45,875 nt of DNA, taken from contig JAFZWQ010000038.1 of assembly GCA_017617235.1 (NCBI GenBank), positions 1-45,875 of the forward strand. The letters are read 5' to 3'. Both the position numbers and the translations under genes were made by a program. Origin of the DNA: Bacteroidaceae bacterium. Lineage in GTDB: Bacteria > Bacteroidota > Bacteroidia > Bacteroidales > Bacteroidaceae. Under the pieces are notes generated by a model, which saw nothing but the letters and a program-made list of their open reading frames with translations, did no database searches and was not told where the DNA came from. Shown in pieces: positions 33,292 to 40,604 of the stretch. How positions within the stretch are numbered: the first letter of the stretch is position 1; each line of letters starts with the position of its first letter.

Positions 33292-35493
33292 TTACATTTG
33301 TGTTTTAAACCAGTTCGTAATCTGACGGAACAGGTGGTAACGTGTATTCCCACCATAGATATTGTGATTGCGATTGGTATATGTCAGCATCTTGAAATCC
33401 TTGTCGGCTTGTACCAGAGCTTCCGTGTACTCTGCGGTATTGCGGAAGTGTACATTGTCGTCGGCCAACCCATGACAGATGAGCAGGTTGCCAGCCAATT
33501 GTGGTGCACGTGATATGGCGCTGACATCATATCCTTCCGCATTCTCCTTAGGGGTACGCATGAATCGTTCCGTATATACGGTATCGTAGTAGCGCCAGCA
33601 TGTGGGAGGAGCTACAGCTACACCTGCAGCAAAGACAGGACGTCCCTCAGACATCGACATCAGGGTGCAGAAACCGCCAAACGACCATCCCCAGATGCCG
33701 ATACGGTTCTTGTCGACATAAGGCAATGAGGCCAGATACAGGGCTGTCTCCACCTGGTCTTCGGCTTCCATCTGACCTAATTTCAGATAGGTTTGCTTCT
33801 CAAAGGCTGCGCCACGTCCACCTGTTCCTCGTCCGTCAACGCAAACGCTGATGAATCCTTGCTGACCCAGGTACTGCTCAAACAGACAACCGCCCATGTT
33901 ACCAGCGTTCCAACTGTCCGTTACCGACTGACTGCCAGGACCGCTGTATTGGTACAGAATGACGGGGTAGCGCTGCGAGGGATTGAAGTTGGCAGGCTTA
34001 ACCATAAATCCGTTCAACTCTGTGCCGTTTTGTGTTCGGAAGGTAAAGAACTCCTTCTGTCCCAGTCGTAATGCAGACAGGCTCTGCTGAAGTTCGCTGT
34101 TGTCCATTAGGGTCTTCATGGTCTTTCCCGTTGCATCGCACAGCGTAGTTACAGGAGGCGTCTGCAGACTGCTGAAGACATTCATGAAGTATTTGTACGA
34201 AGTGCTGAACACGGCGCTGTTACTTCCACGTTGGGTTGACAGTTTTGTGGTCTTACCCTTTACGTCAGTTTTATATACGGCACGACACAATGGGCTCTCC
34301 TGTGTCGAAGCATAATAAAAACTGCCTGTCTTGGCATCATAACCGTATAAGTCGGTAACGACAAACTCACCCTTTGTTACTTGCTTCTTCAGAGTGCCGT
34401 TAAGGTCGTACTGATAGATGTGATTCCATCCGTCGCGTTCGCTGCACAGTACAAAACCTCCTTCGTAAAAATCCATTTGGTTGTAGGCATTCTCCGAAAT
34501 ATATTTATCCACCTCGTCGCGTACCACCAGTCTTGCTTCTGTACTACGTGGATTTGCCATATAGATATCCATACGGTCCTGATGTCTGTTCAGGGTTACT
34601 ACAGCAATTTTTGTCGGGTCGCTGGTCTTGAAGATACGTGGGATATATCCGTCCTGCTCCAGGGGTACCTGCATGGTACGTGTCTGATGGCTCTTTATGT
34701 CGTAGGACATTACGCTAACCTTGCTGTTCTGTTCACCTGCCATCGGGTATTTGTATTCATAAGCACCTGGATAGGTGAGATATTGGTCTTTCGACGGGTT
34801 CGATCCCTTGTACCAAGGGAAGGAGAAGGTGGGAACCTCGCTCTCGTCGTAACGTATCCAGCACAGCATGGTATTGTCTGCATTGAAAACCAGACTGCAA
34901 TCCGTCACAAACTCCTCTTCATAAACCCAATCCGGCTTGCCGTTGATAACCTTGTTGAACTGTCCGTCCTTCGTAACCTGACTCTCGCTGTTATTGTAGA
35001 GCAGTTTCACCAAATGGATGTTGTTGTCTCTGACAAAGGCCACCATGTATCCGTCTGGACTCCACACAGGACACTCCTGAGGTCCGCCATCGGACAGCGG
35101 AGCCAGCGTCTTGTTTATCATATTATAAATATAGTACACGGCAGTCTTCGAACGACGATATATACCCTGAGTCTTGGTGCGAATCAGGATGTTCTTCTCG
35201 TCGGGACTCATGATATAACCGTCTATATGGTCTATTTTCAGCTTGCCACGTGTCTGCTCTACATCCATCAGCACACCTACCTTTTCTCCTGTACGGAATG
35301 AATAGGCCACAATCTGCTTGGAATCGCTGCTCAATTGCGAATAGCGTTCACCATCGTTCAGGGGATGTACTCCGTTGATACGTTTTGCTGCATACTTTCC
35401 GGCGCACAAGTCCTTCAAATCCAAGTCTCCGGATGCTGCATGGGCAAACAGGGGCGCCATGCAAATGGACAGCAGAATTACAATACGTTTCAT
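33292..35493 (-). CDS. dipeptidyl peptidase IV family (S9B) serine peptidase, exported
   Basis: 733 residues. Signal peptide MKRIVILLSICMAPLFAHA. An eight-blade propeller (DPPIV_N) to about 480 includes the DWVYEEEF segment with the Glu pair that binds the substrate N-terminus. The alpha/beta-hydrolase domain has S604 (GWSFGGF), D678 (ADDNVHF) and H710 (NRNHNIYGG); spacing Asp-His is 32, as in DPP-IV. It removes N-terminal dipeptides, usually after Pro or Ala, and in oral and gut Bacteroidales supports growth on peptides. It lies 22 bases downstream of the large PL11 gene on the same strand, with no promoter visible between, so the two may share a transcript. Confidence 0.92.
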   Translation of the reverse strand: MKRIVILLSICMAPLFAHAASGDLDLKDLCAGKYAAKRINGVHPLNDGERYSQLSSDSKQIVAYSFRTGEKVGVLMDVEQTRGKLKIDHIDGYIMSPDEKNILIRTKTQGIYRRSKTAVYYIYNMINKTLAPLSDGGPQECPVWSPDGYMVAFVRDNNIHLVKLLYNNSESQVTKDGQFNKVINGKPDWVYEEEFVTDCSLVFNADNTMLCWIRYDESEVPTFSFPWYKGSNPSKDQYLTYPGAYEYKYPMAGEQNSKVSVMSYDIKSHQTRTMQVPLEQDGYIPRIFKTSDPTKIAVVTLNRHQDRMDIYMANPRSTEARLVVRDEVDKYISENAYNQMDFYEGGFVLCSERDGWNHIYQYDLNGTLKKQVTKGEFVVTDLYGYDAKTGSFYYASTQESPLCRAVYKTDVKGKTTKLSTQRGSNSAVFSTSYKYFMNVFSSLQTPPVTTLCDATGKTMKTLMDNSELQQSLSALRLGQKEFFTFRTQNGTELNGFMVKPANFNPSQRYPVILYQYSGPGSQSVTDSWNAGNMGGCLFEQYLGQQGFISVCVDGRGTGGRGAAFEKQTYLKLGQMEAEDQVETALYLASLPYVDKNRIGIWGWSFGGFCTLMSMSEGRPVFAAGVAVAPPTCWRYYDTVYTERFMRTPKENAEGYDVSAISRAPQLAGNLLICHGLADDNVHFRNTAEYTEALVQADKDFKMLTYTNRNHNIYGGNTRYHLFRQITNWFKTQM

Positions 35494-35515
35494 AGGTTTA
35501 TCTTTTTTGTTTGAT

Positions 35516-38500
35516 TTATCTGATTACTTTCTTTCCTTTGCTGATGCGGATGCCTTTATGGTTCTTAGCGGCAACGCGTCCGTCCAGGGTATATTCCATT
35601 TCCTTGTCTTCGTTGCTTTGAACAGAAGATATACCATCTGCCGTACCACCTACCAGGAAATATTCCTTCTCGCGTGCCGCAGTCGTCAGCTTCAAATAAG
35701 CCTCGCCTGCAGGAACTGTACCACTGGCGATACGGAAGAAACCTGTACCCACGCCATCGCGATGTCCCCATTGGTAGAACGATACGGTGGATGTGCTCTC
35801 CAATTGTGTGGGCAGTATGCCGTCGCCCAACATTTTGTTACCCGAAACGGCAGCACCCGTATCGCTGGCGGGTAAAATCCGTACATCGGTATGTGGTTTC
35901 CCCTTGATCAGGAAGGCTGTCTTGGCAGGAATAATGTCTTTGATTTGCCTCAACTTTAGGGTATCTACATCTGTGTTTACATTATTCACGTAATAAACGT
36001 ATGCATTGGTGGGCACTTGCAGATCGTATTCCGTATAGAACGACACCCAACCCGATTCGGGTAGCGTAGCCTTCAGGGCATATTCCAATGCGGGGTCGAA
36101 AGACAGGTGAGGCGGTTGGTTGTAAGCCACATTCTGGTTGGCTATGGCTTCGGAATACTGTCTGTTGTCCATCAGGTGGGGCAGACGATAGTTGCTTTCG
36201 TAGTTGGTGGTGGTAATGATGAGTGCTTTGTTCGATTCGTTCCAGGTAACGATTTCCTCACGCCAGTCGCCCAACATGTCACCCAGGACACATGGATTGT
36301 ACTTTGTGTCGTTGTTCAATTTGCCAGGGGTATAGTTAGACCCGTTTACCTGTATGCGGTCGAAGTATTTTCCTTTGGCATTCCAATGACCCAGAACACT
36401 CTTGTCGAAGAACTCGTCGTAGGGGTCTCCGTCCCAATAGATGCGGTTGTTGATACCGGCACCGCTGCTTCCGATAGCCCATGAGTTGGCTATTGTGTTG
36501 CCTTTGCAATCCATCAGTTCACCTGTGCAGGATGCCATCAGTTCAGCACCATCTGTAGAAGAGTCGAAATTAGCTGCCAATCCGCGTCCTGTATCGCCTC
36601 CTGCCGTTTTATGTACCAATAACTTTCCTGTGCGGGCACTACGCAAGTCGAATCCATAGGGACTTTTCTCGTGCGGCATAAAGACTTCCAACCCATCGTT
36701 GTCCCAGTCGAAATCGCCCAGATGCAACGCATCGCCGTGTCCCAAGCCAGTACGATATACGGTTTTCTTTCCATCGTGGTCCAGACAGGCCGAACCATAA
36801 ACGATTTCATCCTTACCATCGTTGTCCACATCACCAGCCACTACAAAGTGGGCACCTTCGCCCCAAAGTTCCTTGCCGCTGGTGCTGCTGCGATGCAGCC
36901 AATACAACTTAAGTTCCGTACCATCCCAATTATAAGCACCCAACGATGCACCGCTGTAGTATCCGCGACACATCACGGCGCTGGGCGTCTTGCCATCAAG
37001 GTATGCCACACAGGCCAGATACCTTTCGCTGCGGTTCTGTTTGCTGTCGCCCCAGAAGTCCGTACCTACATCGCCATATTTAGTGTGATATTCTATAGTG
37101 GCCAGTTCTGCTCCCGTCAGTCCGTCGAACACCGTTACGTATTCTGGACCAGCATCGGGCTTACCCCTTCCGTTGAGCCACGACTTATTGGGGTCGTCGT
37201 TACCCATCACCACATAGTTTCCTTCGCCGTCCACCGTACCTGGGGCCGTCTTACAAATCAATTCTCCATATCCATCACCGTCAAAGTCGTAGGCTAGGAA
37301 TGGGGTAGTATGTGCTCCGCTACAAAGGTTAGGACCTATATTTACACGCCACAACTGTTTTCCGTTCAACTTATAGCAGTCAATATATGTGTCGCTGGTT
37401 ACGCCGTTGCTGGCAGCATCTCGCGAATTCGAGGGGTCCCATTTTAGCACAATCTCGTATTCACCATCGCCGTCCATATCGCAGAAAGCCGCATCGTTGG
37501 GCGTATAGGTTGCCCCCAGTCCGCGTGTATCTGTGGGTGCCGATGTGGGAATCTCCATACATTGGTTACCCCACGTTTTTCCGCTAATCTCCGTCTCAAT
37601 CAGTTCATCGTTCAGATTATAGACTTCCAAACGATAATACGATGAAGTTGTGCCACTTGCATCGCGGAAGTTCGTGCGATTATAGATATAGTTTCCATTG
37701 TTCACTTTCGTGTTTTGTGCCGTCTCGTTCGAACCTCGGAATAACTTGAATTTAACTTTGTTGTTATCCGACTGACGATAGCGCCAACTTACCAAGTTGC
37801 CCGATGAACCGCTCTGACTCAGATTTACGGAAATAAGTCCGCGATTCAGGGGCTTTGCAGGGAGTTTGGCTGCTTTGAATTGCACGCTAAAGGAAAACAC
37901 CTTTTCTTCGTTCTCGTCTTTTATAATAAAGCTGGCGATTCTATTGGCAAACGATATTTCTGCATGATAGCCTTCGTTCATCGTCAATTCAAAGTCTTTG
38001 GGATCGCCCTCTAAGAGTTCATCATATACTCCTCGTTCAGCATCTTTCAGGTTTCGGATGACTTGTGTAAAATCGCGTACCTCATCCGACTGGGTTTTGA
38101 ACGTTGCCTTACTGACAAAGTGTTCTGCCGTATAGATGGGCTCGTCCAATATACCCTCGATAACTACATTACGGAACGCAATGGCTTTGGGCGTTTCCGT
38201 ATCCACACCATTAATGTTATAGATGTACAGGAACAGCAGGAAGTTCTCGCCATTTACCACATAGTTGTTCACCGTATATTCGTGATGCGAATATCCATTT
38301 GGATTGCCGTCCGTAACCTTATTTCTCAGGGGCACCTGCTTGGTGGCCAGGGATTTCTCTGAAGTAGAGGTGGTCTTTGTATAGACATCGAAATTACCAC
38401 CATCCGTTCCGCATTTGGCAGCATCGAACGAAATCTTCGTGGCTTTGAAGGTATGTCCGCTTAGGGGTTTTACACCAAAGGCAATGTTGTTACCGGAAGC

Positions 38501-38791
38501 CTTTAAGGCAGTCTTCGAATTCACATAGAACATGCTGAATGGAGGGTCGTAGGTGGGTGCCTCGTAACCTGTATCCGCATTTCCAGATGTCATTAATTCC
38601 ACTTTGGCAATCCCATTGCCCGAGAGGTACGAAGCGGTTAGAATGCCTTGCGAGTCGCCTGTTATGGTGTTGGCCGACAGATTCTTGTTGTCACTAAGTT
38701 CCCATTTCACGGAAACCTTCTGGCTCTTTGCCGGCAACAGCAAAACCTGAATAGCCAGTAACGTAAATATCCCTTTTAATGTCGAATTCAT
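35516..38791 (-). CDS. large multidomain rhamnogalacturonan lyase, PL11 family
   Basis: 1091 residues, exported (signal peptide to LLPAKS). An N-terminal beta module (about 25-215, with SISFDAA-like and VVIEGILDEP patterns) and a second linker domain precede the fibronectin-like part (NLVSWRYRQSDNNKVKFKLFRG). The PL11 propeller (about 420-920) follows, with the same calcium motifs as the other PL11 in the window: MDGDGEYEIVLKWDPSNS, FDGDGYGELICKTAPGT, GLGHGDALH and NVAYNQPPHLSF. A C-terminal beta domain (YYVNNVNTD...IIPAKTAFLIKG) follows, and a short tag (YTLDGRV, KGIRI, KKVIR). The lengthened architecture and the tag suggest a cell-surface enzyme, while the 676-residue paralogue lacks both. 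The promoter lies 24 bases upstream. Confidence 0.9.
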   Translation of the reverse strand: MNSTLKGIFTLLAIQVLLLPAKSQKVSVKWELSDNKNLSANTITGDSQGILTASYLSGNGIAKVELMTSGNADTGYEAPTYDPPFSMFYVNSKTALKASGNNIAFGVKPLSGHTFKATKISFDAAKCGTDGGNFDVYTKTTSTSEKSLATKQVPLRNKVTDGNPNGYSHHEYTVNNYVVNGENFLLFLYIYNINGVDTETPKAIAFRNVVIEGILDEPIYTAEHFVSKATFKTQSDEVRDFTQVIRNLKDAERGVYDELLEGDPKDFELTMNEGYHAEISFANRIASFIIKDENEEKVFSFSVQFKAAKLPAKPLNRGLISVNLSQSGSSGNLVSWRYRQSDNNKVKFKLFRGSNETAQNTKVNNGNYIYNRTNFRDASGTTSSYYRLEVYNLNDELIETEISGKTWGNQCMEIPTSAPTDTRGLGATYTPNDAAFCDMDGDGEYEIVLKWDPSNSRDAASNGVTSDTYIDCYKLNGKQLWRVNIGPNLCSGAHTTPFLAYDFDGDGYGELICKTAPGTVDGEGNYVVMGNDDPNKSWLNGRGKPDAGPEYVTVFDGLTGAELATIEYHTKYGDVGTDFWGDSKQNRSERYLACVAYLDGKTPSAVMCRGYYSGASLGAYNWDGTELKLYWLHRSSTSGKELWGEGAHFVVAGDVDNDGKDEIVYGSACLDHDGKKTVYRTGLGHGDALHLGDFDWDNDGLEVFMPHEKSPYGFDLRSARTGKLLVHKTAGGDTGRGLAANFDSSTDGAELMASCTGELMDCKGNTIANSWAIGSSGAGINNRIYWDGDPYDEFFDKSVLGHWNAKGKYFDRIQVNGSNYTPGKLNNDTKYNPCVLGDMLGDWREEIVTWNESNKALIITTTNYESNYRLPHLMDNRQYSEAIANQNVAYNQPPHLSFDPALEYALKATLPESGWVSFYTEYDLQVPTNAYVYYVNNVNTDVDTLKLRQIKDIIPAKTAFLIKGKPHTDVRILPASDTGAAVSGNKMLGDGILPTQLESTSTVSFYQWGHRDGVGTGFFRIASGTVPAGEAYLKLTTAAREKEYFLVGGTADGISSVQSNEDKEMEYTLDGRVAAKNHKGIRISKGKKVIR

Positions 38792-38814
38792 AAGATTTGT
38801 TTATTATTTATGGG

Positions 38815-38822
38815 CAAAGATA
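38815..38822 (-). promoter_or_regulatory. -7 box of the large PL11 gene
   Basis: Minus strand TATCTTTG, 23 bases before the ATG at 38791. A CAAA on the plus strand at 38846-38849 could be the -33 TTTG. Confidence 0.65.
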
Positions 38823-38834
38823 CGAAAAAAATTA

Positions 38835-38842
38835 TAACTTTA
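38835..38842 (+). promoter_or_regulatory. possible -7 box of the radical SAM gene
   Basis: TAACTTTA, one mismatch from TAnnTTTG, 12 bases before the ATG at 38855. The divergent PL11 promoter overlaps this area. Confidence 0.4.
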
Positions 38843-38854
38843 CGTCAAAATCAG

Positions 38855-39754
38855 ATGAAATACCTGGATTACGGAACTTGGTTAAAGCAAGAACTGGGTG
38901 TAAAGGTACAGAAAATCACCCTGAATGCCGGCTTCACATGTCCCAATCGCGATGGACGTGTGGGGTGGGGCGGTTGTACTTTCTGTAACAACCAGACCTT
39001 CAATCCCGATATGGGTGTTTCCACACAGAGTGTTACGGAACAGCTGGAGGCAGGTAAACGATTCTTTGCCCGCAAATATCCTGAAATGAAATACTTGGCC
39101 TATTTTCAGGCCTATACGAATACCTATGGCGATGTGAACCGTTGCATATCCCTCTACGAAGAGGCGCTGCGTGTTCCGGATGTGGTGGGACTAGTTATTG
39201 GAACCCGACCCGACTGCATGCCCGACGAACTGCTGGATTATTTCGAGCAGTTGAACCGTCGCACCTTCCTTATTATAGAATATGGAATAGAGAGTGCCAA
39301 CGACGAGACCTTGCGCCACATCAATCGCGGACACACCTTTGCCGATACCCAGCAGGCCATTTGCAAAACGGCAGCCAGAGGAATCCGTGTGGGTGGACAC
39401 ATCATTCTGGGTCTGCCTGGCGAGGACCACGACGAACTGATGCGCCAATCCCGTATTGTTGCCCAATTGCCCCTTACCACGCTGAAACTGCACCAGTTGC
39501 AAATCATTCGTGGTACGCGTATGGAAAAAGAATGGCAGAAGCACCCTTGGCCCCTGCCATCGATAGATGAATACATAGATTTGGTACTCAATTACATCTC
39601 CAACCTTCCGTCGTCGTGGATATTCGAACGATTTGTCAGTTCCTCACCACCTTCCTTATTGGTGGCCCCAAATTGGGGGTTGAAGAACTACGAGTTTACC
39701 CATTTGCTTAATGCCCACTTGAGCCGTCGGCACGAAGGACAAGAGTCTTCTTAA
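38855..39754 (+). CDS. TIGR01212 family radical SAM protein (YhcC-like)
   Basis: 299 residues. The start at MKYLDYGTWLKQE (38855) matches the family N-terminus; an upstream in-frame ATG (38810) would run through the promoter. Cluster cysteines are C29, C41 and C44 in FTCPNRDGRVGWGGCTFC, the wide C-x11-C-x2-C spacing peculiar to this family. Also IEYGIESANDETL, RVGGHIILGLPGE and LKLHQLQIIRGT, with FERFVSSSP at the end, as in the Elp3-like radical SAM fold. The reaction is unknown. The last 47 bases overlap the convergent coiled-coil gene. Confidence 0.9.
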   Translation: MKYLDYGTWLKQELGVKVQKITLNAGFTCPNRDGRVGWGGCTFCNNQTFNPDMGVSTQSVTEQLEAGKRFFARKYPEMKYLAYFQAYTNTYGDVNRCISLYEEALRVPDVVGLVIGTRPDCMPDELLDYFEQLNRRTFLIIEYGIESANDETLRHINRGHTFADTQQAICKTAARGIRVGGHIILGLPGEDHDELMRQSRIVAQLPLTTLKLHQLQIIRGTRMEKEWQKHPWPLPSIDEYIDLVLNYISNLPSSWIFERFVSSSPPSLLVAPNWGLKNYEFTHLLNAHLSRRHEGQESS

Positions 39755-40493
39755 GATTACTAGCAGCTGCTGCCTTCTTTTGCTGAGCCGTCTCTATTGC
39801 TTTGGCATTTGTATCGATGCTGGTAAGAATGTTGTCGACAGCAGATTTTGCTTTTGCGGCTTCGCCTTTGGCTGCGGCCAGGGTATTCTGGGCTTTGGCA
39901 ACACCTTGTTTTGCTGCATCTACTTTCTGGTTGGCCTTGGCAGCAGTAACTCCAGCCTTGGCTTTGGCAACCTCATCCTTGGAAGACTCGACTTTCAGCT
40001 GAGCCTTGGTGACATCCTGTTCTGCAGAAATTACTTTTTGTTCGGCTTTGGTCACGCCCTGCTCTGCTTTGATAACCTTTTGCTCGGCTTTAGCCAATGC
40101 GGCGTTGGCTTTGTCTTTCTTGCTCTGCAACTTGCTGACCTGTGCCTTTGCCTTCAGAAGTTCCTTTTCGGCAGCAGCTTCGTTCTTCACAGCGGTCTTC
40201 GACAGTTTCAGGTTCTGCTGAGCCACCTTCAGGTCTTCCTTTTTTTGCTTCATCTGGATTTTCAGGTTCTCGTTCGACTTGTCGGTAGCTAACTTAGTCT
40301 TTGTTGTCGCAATATCCGTTTTCAGGCCCTCAACCTCTTTTTCGAACTGACGCATCCATTCGTCGCAAGCCTTGGTGGGTTCCACTACCTCGGGAATTGT
40401 TGTTGTACTAACCTGAGTAGAATCACCCGTCTGTGCCATTACATTCATACCCATCAGGATGAACGCTAAAGCTATTAGATTTCTCTTCTTCAT
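39708..40493 (-). CDS. exported Ala/Lys-rich coiled-coil protein with 7-residue repeats
   Basis: 261 residues. Signal peptide MKKRNLIALAFILMGMNVMA, then a short linker. A long helical stretch (about 45-245) is almost only Ala, Lys, Glu, Gln and Val. Residues about 135-220 repeat in heptads of the form KAEQ-x-V-(T/I) (KAEQKVI, KAEQGVT, KAEQKVI, SAEQDVT, KAQLKVE), a continuous parallel coiled coil. Only one Cys (C43) and no catalytic motif. A periplasmic or surface spacer, or a filament-like protein, is possible. The C-terminal 15 codons overlap the radical SAM gene on the opposite strand. A -7 box lies upstream. No family recognised. Confidence 0.8.
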   Translation of the reverse strand: MKKRNLIALAFILMGMNVMAQTGDSTQVSTTTIPEVVEPTKACDEWMRQFEKEVEGLKTDIATTKTKLATDKSNENLKIQMKQKKEDLKVAQQNLKLSKTAVKNEAAAEKELLKAKAQVSKLQSKKDKANAALAKAEQKVIKAEQGVTKAEQKVISAEQDVTKAQLKVESSKDEVAKAKAGVTAAKANQKVDAAKQGVAKAQNTLAAAKGEAAKAKSAVDNILTSIDTNAKAIETAQQKKAAAASNLKKTLVLRADGSSGH

Positions 40494-40530
40494 AGTTGTA
40501 ATTTATTAGGTTAATGTATCATTCGTGATA

Positions 40531-40538
40531 CAAAGTTA
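40531..40538 (-). promoter_or_regulatory. -7 box of the coiled-coil protein gene
   Basis: Minus strand TAACTTTG, 37 bases before the ATG at 40493. Confidence 0.6.
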
Positions 40539-40572
40539 AAGAATATTTTTTACTTATGTCATTTTTTTGTTG

Positions 40573-40580
40573 TATATTTG
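40573..40580 (+). promoter_or_regulatory. -7 box of the GH105-DUF4861 gene
   Basis: TATATTTG, 24 bases before the ATG at 40605. It diverges from the coiled-coil gene promoter 34 bases away. Confidence 0.65.
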
Positions 40581-40604
40581 TGCGACAAACATAAAATTAG
40601 ACCA

